Shown here: one piece after another, positions 1 to 4,834 of the stretch
Layout of the letters: each line of letters starts with the position of its first letter
How positions within the stretch are numbered: the stretch's first letter is position 1
NCBI GenBank assembly: GCA_026392145.1
Contig: JAPLCS010000399.1
Coordinates: 1 to 7,457 of the forward strand
DNA: 7,457 nt
Source: Fimbriimonadales bacterium
Lineage (GTDB): Bacteria; Armatimonadota; Fimbriimonadia; Fimbriimonadales; Fimbriimonadaceae
Direction of reading: 5' to 3'
Translations under genes and position numbers: made by a program
The notes under the pieces: generated by a model
The model's database searches: none
Seen by the model: only the letters and a program-made list of their open reading frames with translations
What the model was told of the DNA's origin: nothing

Positions 1-1
1 A

Positions 2-55
2 TTCGAATACGATACTCAGACCATCATGGAGCTTTTCAACGACGAAGGAGTCTAA
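2..55 (+). CDS. C-terminal end of an unidentified plus-strand gene (partial)
   Basis: The frame starting at base 2 is open from the window edge and reads seventeen codons, ending IMELFNDEGV before a TAA at 53-55. The acidic, polar tail looks like an ordinary protein C-terminus, but too little is visible to name a family. It converges on the small minus-strand gene whose stop lies at 79-81. No hairpin with a U-tract was found between them. An open frame this short could also occur by chance. Confidence 0.4.
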   Translation, partial: FEYDTQTIMELFNDEGV

Positions 56-78
56 GGCTTGCCCCCTAAGAACACATC

Positions 79-252
79 TCATGCTCCACCACTAGATTTG
101 ATTTGGGGGGCCACCAGAATTCCTCCAACAGCCGCCGCACTGAAAGCCAAAGCATTCCAACCCGCCGCCGACGCGTTGTAGGTCAAGGTTGCGGCCATGA
201 ACAAGGACATGGCGCGAAACGCACGGGAACAGGAAAGGACGGTGAGCGACAT
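79..252 (-). CDS. Small hydrophobic protein, 57 aa, unknown function
   Basis: The ATG at 252-250 follows a near-perfect Shine-Dalgarno sequence, GAGGAG (265-260), with a 7-base spacer, which is the main reason to believe this gene. The frame ends at TGA 81-79. The product is rich in Ala, Leu, Phe and Gly. It starts MSLTVLSCSRAFRAMSLFMA and has a second hydrophobic stretch, ALAFSAAAVGGILVA, at about residues 34-48, so it could be a small membrane protein or a short exported peptide. A TATAAT box lies 24 bases upstream of the ATG. I do not recognise a family. An overlapping frame opening at 277 (ATGGAGGAATC) is longer, but its composition is less protein-like and it has no SD site. Confidence 0.45.
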   Translation of the reverse strand: MSLTVLSCSRAFRAMSLFMAATLTYNASAAGWNALAFSAAAVGGILVAPQIKSSGGA

Positions 253-275
253 AGGGAAACTCCTCAGATTCCTCC

Positions 276-281
276 ATTATA
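276..281 (-). promoter_or_regulatory. Candidate -10 box TATAAT for the 79-252 gene
   Basis: A perfect TATAAT reads on the minus strand at 281-276, which would place transcription start near 269, just before the SD site at 265-260. No good -35 hexamer sits 16-18 bases upstream. That position is occupied by a GC-rich inverted repeat. The promoter may be regulated or of another sigma class, or the match may be chance. Confidence 0.35.
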
Positions 282-285
282 GGGC

Positions 286-313
286 ACCTCGCCCGTAAAT
301 GGGCGAGTGAGGT
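286..313. repeat. GC-rich inverted repeat / hairpin upstream of TATAAT
   Basis: CTCGCCC (288-294) and GGGCGAG (301-307) form a perfect 7-bp inverted repeat around a 6-base loop, GTAAAT. A second pairing, ACCTC (286-290) with GAGGT (309-313), shares bases with the first, so the two are partly exclusive. There is no U-tract on either side, so it is not a typical intrinsic terminator. Lying where a -35 element should be for the box at 276-281, it may be an operator, or a weak terminator for the phage-like block arriving from the right. Confidence 0.5.
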
Positions 314-486
314 TCAACAAAGTAACGAATTGTTCCCCTTGCCATATCTTTTCCCAGGCGGGGCCTGACAGCGGCGGCGTATGTCGTCCGTAAACTCACG
401 CCCTGTTTTACTCATCGTTGGTTCTTGGCTTGGTCGAGGTGCCTCTTTCGGGGGCTATGGTTATTCTTTGCTTTTGTCCGTTGGCT
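314..486. other. Non-coding gap between head block and left-flank small gene
   Basis: These bases follow the stop of the L,D-transpeptidase gene in its direction of transcription. I see no long ORF, no RNA gene and no U-tract terminator. One 33-codon minus-strand frame (415-314) is discussed under rejected items. Fragments such as GAGGTGCCTC at 437-446 are near-palindromic but too short to call. Confidence 0.5.
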
Positions 487-1110
487 TTATTTGATCGTTG
501 AGATTTGATAGTTGCCTAGGCTGTCGACCGTGACTTTCGGGAAGAAGCCGGTACGCTCGAATTGTTGGTTGATGGAATCGAGTTGCTTCCACAACTCTGT
601 GTTGGGAGCGGGTTTGTTTTGAGGCAGGATGAAAACCACCACCTTGTTGGGGCAGTCTTTTGCGATGGTGTAGATTTCTTCGATTGCTTCATCTCCCATG
701 GCTAAGCATCCGATGCTTACCTTTGATCCATGGATAAATATGTCTCCTCCGGGGTGTTGTTTGTCGGCGAGAACAGTATCTGATGCGTTGGGATAGTTAA
801 TGCCAAGTGAGAGGTGAAATTGGCTTTTGGGGTTGAATCGATTGATGAAGTAGACGCCTTCGGGGACTTGGCGGTCTCCTTCTTTACGCTTGGGACCGAG
901 TTTGCCTGACGCAGCAAGGATTTTGTAGGACTTCAGCAGTTTAAGCTTGTTGGTTGGGGAGTTGCTTGCCCAGAGTTCCAACTGCTTTGTGGCTTTGAAT
1001 GCCCGAAGAAGGAGGCGGCTTGGCGGGTATTTGATTCCTTTTTGGTCACAAATTGTTTGTAAGTGTGGCATTACCTTGTGTCTCGCCAGTTCATCTCGAT
1101 CTATCATCAT
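487..1110 (-). CDS. YafK/DpaA-like L,D-transpeptidase (YkuD-fold) without a visible signal peptide
   Basis: The 207-residue product has the YkuD catalytic signature in its YafK-like form: IHG with H127, then SIGC with C135, followed by LAMGDEAIEEI. Upstream come GLGP-like LGPKRKEGD (about 71-79), PEGVYFI (83-89) and FHLSLGINYPN (98-108), which match the order in E. coli YafK (DpaA). Enzymes of this fold use the cysteine to make or cut peptide bonds at meso-diaminopimelate in peptidoglycan; DpaA releases wall-bound lipoprotein. I chose the ATG at 1110 because GGACGAG precedes it by 4 bases; 1107 (the next codon) and 1137 are alternatives. None of these starts gives a signal peptide, although E. 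coli YafK is exported. It is the last gene of the phage-like block, 59 bases after the preceding stop. It could be a lysis or wall-penetration enzyme of the block, or a host gene. Confidence 0.82.
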   Translation of the reverse strand: MMIDRDELARHKVMPHLQTICDQKGIKYPPSRLLLRAFKATKQLELWASNSPTNKLKLLKSYKILAASGKLGPKRKEGDRQVPEGVYFINRFNPKSQFHLSLGINYPNASDTVLADKQHPGGDIFIHGSKVSIGCLAMGDEAIEEIYTIAKDCPNKVVVFILPQNKPAPNTELWKQLDSINQQFERTGFFPKVTVDSLGNYQISTIK

Positions 1111-1169
1111 TGAACTCGTCCAGAGGATTGGAAGCATTTTCTTGATGATACATTGCTTTGTATCTGTGT

Positions 1170-1496
1170 TTAGGGAGTAATTGTGGGTGCTGGCAGTTGG
1201 ATGAGGACAGAGTACGCCACGATTTCGGTTTGAAAGTAAGTCGGGGTGATACTTTTGATGGTTCCTGTCCATTCGGGTGTTTCCACTTCTTCGTCGAGTT
1301 CTGGCTGGGAATCTGGGGTGAATGTTCCGAGCCAGATAGGTCGGTCCCAGGTGAGAATGGTAGTTGCGGGAAGATAGATTTGTGCAAGATTTTGAGATAT
1401 TGGTTTTAATATTGCTCTGGTCTGGTTCCCGCTGAGTTGGACGATTCTTCCAAGTTTTTGGATTGCAAGGGTGATACGGGCTTTGATTTTGCTCAA
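1170..1496 (-). CDS. Possible head-closure / head-tail joining protein, 108 aa
   Basis: The open frame extends further upstream, but its N-terminal part only shadows the neighbouring gene. The likely start is TTG 1496-1494, 17 bases after the previous stop and preceded by a weak purine run, ACGAGAAA. The product has a basic helix (SKIKARITLAIQKLG), then beta-rich sequence (IVQLSGNQTRAILKPI) and a C-terminal stretch ending YSVLIQLPAPTITP. This resembles the compact beta-barrel layout of phage head-closure proteins, and the position after a connector-like gene fits. No diagnostic motif was recognised, so the function rests on gene order. The last part, YFQTEIVAYSVLIQLP, could be the final strand pair of such a barrel. 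Confidence 0.5.
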   Translation of the reverse strand: MSKIKARITLAIQKLGRIVQLSGNQTRAILKPISQNLAQIYLPATTILTWDRPIWLGTFTPDSQPELDEEVETPEWTGTIKSITPTYFQTEIVAYSVLIQLPAPTITP

Positions 1497-1513
1497 TGGT
1501 TTCTCGTTTGAAT

Positions 1514-1918
1514 TTATTCCTGATGGTTTGTGGGATTTCTTCGACCGGTAAGAACCCGTGTGGCGAGGGGGAGAAAGTCGGGTTGGAGGAATGGAGCGAG
1601 CATTTTCCACCCTTCTTCTCTGAGAGTTTGGCTGTCGTCTGGTCCGGGTTCTATTTTTAGATCTCCGACGGTGACGGTTTCGGAGGCTCCTGTTTCTCTT
1701 CGGAGGCAGCCGAGGAATTCGGCTGCGGTGAGGTTCCAAAGAGCTACTGACAGTGTAAAAGTATAGTCAGTATTATTATAAATATCTGGCTGAATCATCG
1801 GTCTTAGTGCAGAGGCAAGTTCATCGGCAAGTTGGGTTACTCGTGTTTGATAGGTGATCCCTGAATTGGCTAAACCGCACCTTTCTAGGATTCGGTTGTA
1901 GGTGGTGCTAAATGGCAT
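1514..1918 (-). CDS. Probable head-tail connector/adaptor-like protein, 134 aa
   Basis: The product starts MPFSTTYNRILERCG and is mostly helical in appearance. Its second half, GDLKIEPGPDD followed by LREEGWKMLAPFL (about 93-116), resembles the C-terminal helix of small phage head-completion or connector proteins that dock under the portal. I prefer ATG 1918, preceded by GAGGTG three bases upstream; GTG 1924 is an in-frame alternative. Either start overlaps the end of the preceding gene (stop at 1910-1908), suggesting translational coupling. In Mu-like head operons a completion protein follows the major capsid gene, as here, though two small membrane-type genes intervene. The family is not certain; the position and the C-terminal helix are the evidence. 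Confidence 0.5.
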   Translation of the reverse strand: MPFSTTYNRILERCGLANSGITYQTRVTQLADELASALRPMIQPDIYNNTDYTFTLSVALWNLTAAEFLGCLRRETGASETVTVGDLKIEPGPDDSQTLREEGWKMLAPFLQPDFLPLATRVLTGRRNPTNHQE

Positions 1919-2231
1919 TTGCACCTCGAGAATCTATGTTTTGAGAAGCTATGATTTGAGAAGCTATTTGGCCTTGATTTTTGTTGCCGATTCGTTGGTC
2001 AATAGATCTGAGGAGGAATGAATGTTCGTGAATATTGTTCGCGAGTCCATCGAGGGTCGTCATCATCCGGTTGGTCATTCCTTCGAGGAAGTGCACAAAT
2101 TGGTCCGCTAGTCGGCGGTGCTGCATCATTCCAAAACGCAGCAGGCCGACCATGGAAACGACGAATGTTCCGACCAGAGAAAGTGTGAGTTGAACGGTTT
2201 CGAAGTTGGTAATGGATTTAATTGGGTTCAT
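1908..2231 (-). CDS. Small protein with N-terminal membrane helix and coiled-coil tail, 107 aa
   Basis: It begins MNPIKSITNFETVQL. A hydrophobic segment follows at about residues 13-34 (LTLSLVGTFVVSMVGLLRF), and then a long amphipathic helix to about residue 82 with heptad-like hydrophobics (FVHFLEGMTNRMMTTLDGL). The tail, from about 83, is polar and rich in Gln, Ile and Ser. This is a single-pass membrane protein with a coiled-coil partner-binding region, a layout found in some holin-accessory and membrane-anchoring phage proteins. The ATG lies 3 bases after the previous stop and has no SD site, so re-initiation from the upstream gene is likely. No family was recognised. Confidence 0.6.
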   Translation of the reverse strand: MNPIKSITNFETVQLTLSLVGTFVVSMVGLLRFGMMQHRRLADQFVHFLEGMTNRMMTTLDGLANNIHEHSFLLRSIDQRIGNKNQGQIASQIIASQNIDSRGANAI

Positions 2232-2234
2232 TGA

Positions 2235-2453
2235 TTACAGTTTTCGGAAGAGTTTGATTAGGGGGTCGAGAGTCGCCCAGAATTCATCGAACTCTTTTTG
2301 GATGTGTGATTGGTACTGTGGAGCGATTTTTTGAATGGACTCCATGAGGGCATTGAATTTCTTTTTGGCGTTTTGGAGCGCGGAGAGGGCCCCGATGATG
2401 GCACCCAGCGTGCCACCGATACCGAGGCTTGAGGCAATTTGTAGCCAGTCCAT
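2235..2453 (-). CDS. Small holin-like protein, 72 aa
   Basis: It starts MDWLQIASSL and has a glycine/alanine-rich hydrophobic stretch at about residues 4-26 (LGIGGTLGAIIGALSAL). A charged helical tail follows, ending DPLIKLFRKL. One membrane segment plus a charged tail at 72 residues resembles small phage holins, but this layout is not specific. Its ATG overlaps the capsid stop as TAATG, and AAAGGTGA lies about 7 bases upstream, so it is well positioned for translation. A longer open frame upstream (to 2660) only shadows the capsid gene. With the next gene it forms a membrane-protein pair between capsid and connector. Confidence 0.6.
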   Translation of the reverse strand: MDWLQIASSLGIGGTLGAIIGALSALQNAKKKFNALMESIQKIAPQYQSHIQKEFDEFWATLDPLIKLFRKL

Positions 2454-3358
2454 TATGCTGTCACCTTTGATCCAATGACGTTTTGCCAAAGGCCTGGACC
2501 GACGTTGTATCGTGCTCGAACGCCATAGTAGTAGCGATCTCGCATAAAGGCGCTTTCTGACCCATTGGCTTGGTCTAGGGCGGAGAATTCGACGGGAACA
2601 TCGGACCGTTGTTGGAGGATTACGGCTTTCATTGGACGTTTGGTGTTGAGAACAAACCAATTGTTTCCACTGATAAACGGTGACACCACCACTTGCAGTC
2701 TGCCTTGGAAGACGTTGATGATGCCCGAGGAGGAAGATACGCCTGGACTTTCAACGATTTCAAGTGCGTTCCACATTTGGTTTGGACCCACGAGCAGGGT
2801 GTCGGGTGAAACACCGAGAGGTACACCTTCGTTGTCGGGGATCGACATCATCATTGCGGTCGCGGTTTTGAGCGCGGAGGTGGTGAGAGGATCATTTAAG
2901 AGATTTGAGTAGTCTGAATTTCTGATTCGATGGCTTTCGCTCAGGAGGGCGGTTCCATCGTATCCGATGGTTGAATCGCCATTGGAGAGAAGTTCGACGA
3001 CCAATTGGTGTCGGTGGTGGGACACTCGGTTGGCTAAGTCTCTTACTCGAAGCCGGATGAGGTCCAGTTGGTCGTCTTCCATGGCACGTCGGTCGACGGC
3101 GATGGTGGATTCGAAGACTTTGTCCACAATGTTCATCGTGGAGAGGTTGAGACCGGACGCTCGCCGTTCATCAATGAACTCTCGCATCATGGGTGCATTG
3201 TCCATGAGCGCGTAGCGTTGGATGGGTTGGGTTGTATTGATAACGGTAGCGATTTGACCGACGAGGTCGGTTTGTAGTTCGTTACGGTATGCGAGTGAGA
3301 ATTCTGCTTTTAGTCCGGGCAGGATGAGTTCTGATATATCTGATTGTGTTAGTGCCAA
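2453..3358 (-). CDS. Mu gpT-like major capsid protein, 301 aa
   Basis: This is the shell-forming subunit. The sequence follows the Mu gpT pattern. An N-terminal helix region (GLKAEFSLAYRNEL) leads to PMMREFIDERRASGLNLS, then FESTIAVDRRAMEDDQ, a YDGTALLSESH segment, and near the C-terminus PMKAVILQQRSDVPVEF, FMRDRYYYGVRARYN and GPGLWQNVIGSK. About 300 residues is normal for the family, so it looks complete. I chose TTG 3358 as the start because AAGGA (3369-3365) lies 6 bases before it; no ATG fits. The preceding stop is 61 bases away, the widest gap inside the head block except for that before the transpeptidase. The stop overlaps the next start. Such proteins adopt the HK97 fold and assemble on a scaffold that the protease then degrades. 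Confidence 0.88.
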   Translation of the reverse strand: MALTQSDISELILPGLKAEFSLAYRNELQTDLVGQIATVINTTQPIQRYALMDNAPMMREFIDERRASGLNLSTMNIVDKVFESTIAVDRRAMEDDQLDLIRLRVRDLANRVSHHRHQLVVELLSNGDSTIGYDGTALLSESHRIRNSDYSNLLNDPLTTSALKTATAMMMSIPDNEGVPLGVSPDTLLVGPNQMWNALEIVESPGVSSSSGIINVFQGRLQVVVSPFISGNNWFVLNTKRPMKAVILQQRSDVPVEFSALDQANGSESAFMRDRYYYGVRARYNVGPGLWQNVIGSKVTA

Positions 3359-3364
3359 GTTGTT

Positions 3365-3369
3365 TCCTT
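3365..3369 (-). promoter_or_regulatory. SD site AAGGA that fixes the TTG start of the capsid gene
   Basis: On the minus strand AAGGA reads 3369-3365 and is followed by six bases, AACAAC, then the TTG at 3358. It is one of the best ribosome binding sites in the block and supports a TTG start for the most abundant product expected here. The decoration and scaffold genes have no comparable site. Confidence 0.65.
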
Positions 3370-3419
3370 GTTAGCTGATTTTTTGGATTTGTGTGACGAA
3401 GTTTGGGTTGAAGTTTGAA

Positions 3420-3851
3420 TTAGATGGTGTGATTATTGATGCGGATTCTGAGTCCTGGTTCACCGTTGGAGGCGGTTTCTATTGCCACGGAAGTTCCTAC
3501 CGCGTAGGCGTTTGTGAGGCCCGATGAACTGTCTGTGACTGATCCGTCTCCGTTACTGTAAATGGTTTTCCCGATTGCCGATTGGGCATTCGTTCCCGTA
3601 TTTGGGAATACAAACGTGCCAGATTTTGAGACGTTGACGATGAGACTTCCACCGGATGGATTTGCAACTGTTTCGTTGGCTACACCAATGAAACGAAGCG
3701 ACGCAGTGGCTGGATTGAGAGGGACGGCGTATCCGGCTGAGTTGAGAGCCACTAGCGATCCTTTGTAGATTTTAGTGGATGACGCGATTGTGTATCGGAT
3801 GACGATTCCTGGCTTTTCGAAGTTTTCGAGGGGCTTGCTGAGTTGTGGCAT
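3420..3851 (-). CDS. DUF2190-like capsid decoration (cement) protein, 143 aa
   Basis: The product is beta-rich and full of Gly, Ser, Thr and Asn. It contains GSLVALNSAGYAVPL (31-45), FIGVANETVANPSGG (54-68) and VNVSKSGTFVFPN (72-84). These match the layout of small head-decoration proteins of the DUF2190 type: a segment recording when a value is valid, then a GVA turn, then a V-x-G-x-F strand. Such proteins bind the shell surface and stabilise it. The gene lies directly before the capsid gene, as is common for decoration genes. Its ATG is 6 bases after the preceding stop and has no SD site, suggesting coupling. It ends INNHTI. The family assignment is from pattern and position. Confidence 0.68.
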   Translation of the reverse strand: MPQLSKPLENFEKPGIVIRYTIASSTKIYKGSLVALNSAGYAVPLNPATASLRFIGVANETVANPSGGSLIVNVSKSGTFVFPNTGTNAQSAIGKTIYSNGDGSVTDSSSGLTNAYAVGTSVAIETASNGEPGLRIRINNHTI

Positions 3852-3857
3852 TTTGTT

Positions 3858-4160
3858 TTAGTGGGTGGACTTTCCGGCGGCGATAGTTTTGAGGTCGATG
3901 CCGGGGAAGTGCTTTCGATAGAAGGCTGCTTCTTCGGGAAGTAGCAAGTGATGTGCGGCTTGTTCGATGGCGGCTTGTGGGGTGTGGACGGGTGCAAGCT
4001 CGGCGAAGATGTTTTGGCTTGGTAGGAATTCCTTGAGCCTTGCAACCAATGCCCCTACGGAAATAGTTTCCTGGTTGAAGTTCACGGTCGCCTGGCATGC
4101 GAGGAGAGCCTTCAGCAGCGATTTGCTGGCGGGAGTAAGTTTGCCTTCATTTATCCACAT
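3858..4160 (-). CDS. Scaffold-like C-terminal part of the Mu gpI-type protease, in a shifted frame
   Basis: From ATG 4160 the product has 100 residues, starting MWINEGKLTPASKSLLKALL, with LVARLKEFLPSQ at about 38-49 and a helical tail ending KTIAAGKSTH. LTPA followed by a helical region is typical of the C-terminal scaffold part of Mu-like protease (I) proteins. The scaffold is normally in frame with the protease, and in Mu itself scaffold Z starts inside I. Here it lies in the next frame and overlaps the protease end by 14 bases. TTG 4181 and ATG 4175 are earlier in-frame starts; none has an SD site. Joining the frames at the protease stop would give CDVDKEGKLTPASK, a smooth family-like junction. 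It may therefore be made by frameshifting, by re-initiation, or be split by a mutation or base-call error. Confidence 0.65.
   Translation of the reverse strand: MWINEGKLTPASKSLLKALLACQATVNFNQETISVGALVARLKEFLPSQNIFAELAPVHTPQAAIEQAAHHLLLPEEAAFYRKHFPGIDLKTIAAGKSTH
4147..4152 (-). other. Possible +1 frameshift site, AAA-TGA
   Basis: On the minus strand the last protease codons are GAT AAA, then TGA (4149-4147), then AGG. Skipping one base reads AAA, GAA, GGC, AAA and enters the scaffold frame. A sense codon before a UGA that allows a +1 slip is the layout of the prfB site, though AAA is not a known strong slippery codon and no upstream SD-like stimulator was noted. An extra T at 4149 would produce the same picture. 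Confidence 0.35.
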
Positions 4161-4740
4161 CGCAGGCGGCCGCATAGTCAAAGTCGGTGAATTGAGCAGA
4201 GAACACGGGTGATAAATGAAAAATTTGGGCAGATGGAACTCTTGGATTTCGCACTACGCTGACTTCGCGAATTCGGGAGAGGTCGCTTTCTAGCCCCATG
4301 GAGAGCGAGGATGCGCCGCTTTTGATCATGAGTGAGTCGGCTTGTTGGGTGAGGGTGATGGTTCCGTAGAGTTCTTTGCCTTGTTGTCTAAGTTCGGTGA
4401 CAAAGCCAAGTTCGAGAGGTGAGTCGCTGTGCTCAATGAGCACGGGGATGGGGAGGTCGAAATTTTGGACTAGGCGGGCGATGTCGGAGTCGGTAACCGA
4501 GAGATGTTTGTCGGGGTAGTCGCCGGCTTCGAATAGTTTGGCTTGGCGATCAATCCATTGGGTGGGTTGTAGGAGGTAGGAGGGAGGTTCTTCGCCGAGG
4601 GTTCTGAATTCTGCGGCGAGAGAAATGCGTTCGGAATCGCTGACTTCGTGGCGGAGATTGTTGAGGCCTGGTCCTGCGATTGCGGCTCGACGTAAGAGGT
4701 CGAGAAGTGTTTCTCTGGCTTGGGTGTGAATGGCAATCAT
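4147..4740 (-). CDS. Phage prohead maturation protease (Mu gpI / S78-U35-like), 197 aa
   Basis: The protease digests the scaffold and so matures the head. The core reads DSDIARLVQNFDLPIPVLIEH (H104), then ELGFVTELRQQGKELYGTI (110-128), SGASSLSMGL (141-150) and REVSVVRNPRVPSAQIF (158-174). The H in IEH and the serine in LSMG (S147) are at the positions of the catalytic His and Ser in herpesvirus-type prohead proteases. The order matches the family. An N-terminal helical segment (5-30) precedes WIDRQAKLFEAGDY (62-75). I prefer ATG 4740; TTG 4746 lies inside the inverted repeat. No SD site precedes it, and the promoter ends almost at the ATG. It is the first gene of the block and diverges from purB. 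The frame ends without a scaffold, which follows in the next frame. Confidence 0.85.
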   Translation of the reverse strand: MIAIHTQARETLLDLLRRAAIAGPGLNNLRHEVSDSERISLAAEFRTLGEEPPSYLLQPTQWIDRQAKLFEAGDYPDKHLSVTDSDIARLVQNFDLPIPVLIEHSDSPLELGFVTELRQQGKELYGTITLTQQADSLMIKSGASSLSMGLESDLSRIREVSVVRNPRVPSAQIFHLSPVFSAQFTDFDYAAACDVDK

Positions 4741-4777
4741 TGACAATAAATAGTATATCTTTGTCTACTATTGTCAA
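4740..4777. promoter_or_regulatory. Perfect 9-bp inverted repeat, candidate operator
   Basis: TTGACAATA (4740-4748) and TATTGTCAA (4769-4777) are perfect inverted repeats separated by 20 bases, centred 29 bases apart. ATAGTA (4750-4755) pairs with TACTAT (4766-4771) as a second, partly overlapping repeat. The left arm ends at the A of the protease ATG and the right arm covers the -35 box of the minus-strand promoter, so a protein bound to the arms would cover the whole promoter. It lies between divergent genes and may also affect purB. Confidence 0.65.
4750..4777 (-). promoter_or_regulatory. Candidate promoter of the head block, TTGACA-16-TACTAT
   Basis: On the minus strand a consensus -35 TTGACA reads 4777-4772, and TACTAT reads 4755-4750 after a 16-base spacer (4 of 6 matches to the -10 consensus). 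TATACT at 4757-4752 is a closer -10 match but leaves only 14 bases. Transcription would start near 4743-4740, next to the ATG at 4740, so the mRNA may be leaderless. Confidence 0.55.
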
Positions 4778-4802
4778 CCTATAAAATTATCGAATGGTGT
4801 GA

Positions 4803-4815
4803 ATTAGGTTCAAAA
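4803..4815 (+). repeat. 13-base motif ATTAGGTTCAAAA upstream of purB (copy 1)
   Basis: ATTAGGTTCAAAA lies at 4803-4815, before AGGTA and the purB start. The same 13 bases occur on the minus strand at 7453-7441 upstream of the aminotransferase gene, where AAAAGGTA also follows further on. It may be a shared upstream element, but one such match is roughly expected by chance in a window this size. Confidence 0.3.
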
Positions 4816-4834
4816 AGGTATTCTTTTGGTTCCG

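Noticed and set aside
92..277. 61-codon minus-strand frame starting MEESEEFPY
   Set aside because: No SD site; it overlaps the better-supported 79-252 frame and its composition is unlike a protein.
314..415. 33-codon minus-strand frame starting MSKTGREFTDD
   Set aside because: Too short, with only a weak AAGAA before the ATG and no recognisable family; chance ORF is the simpler reading.
1497..1739. N-terminal extension of the 1170-1496 gene
   Set aside because: Arg/Pro-rich shadow of the connector-like gene; the credible sequence begins after that gene's stop.
2454..2660. Upstream extension of the 72-aa gene to ATG 2660
   Set aside because: It lies wholly inside the capsid gene in another frame, rich in Arg/Ser/Pro; the TAATG overlap and AAAGGTGA support the start at 2453.
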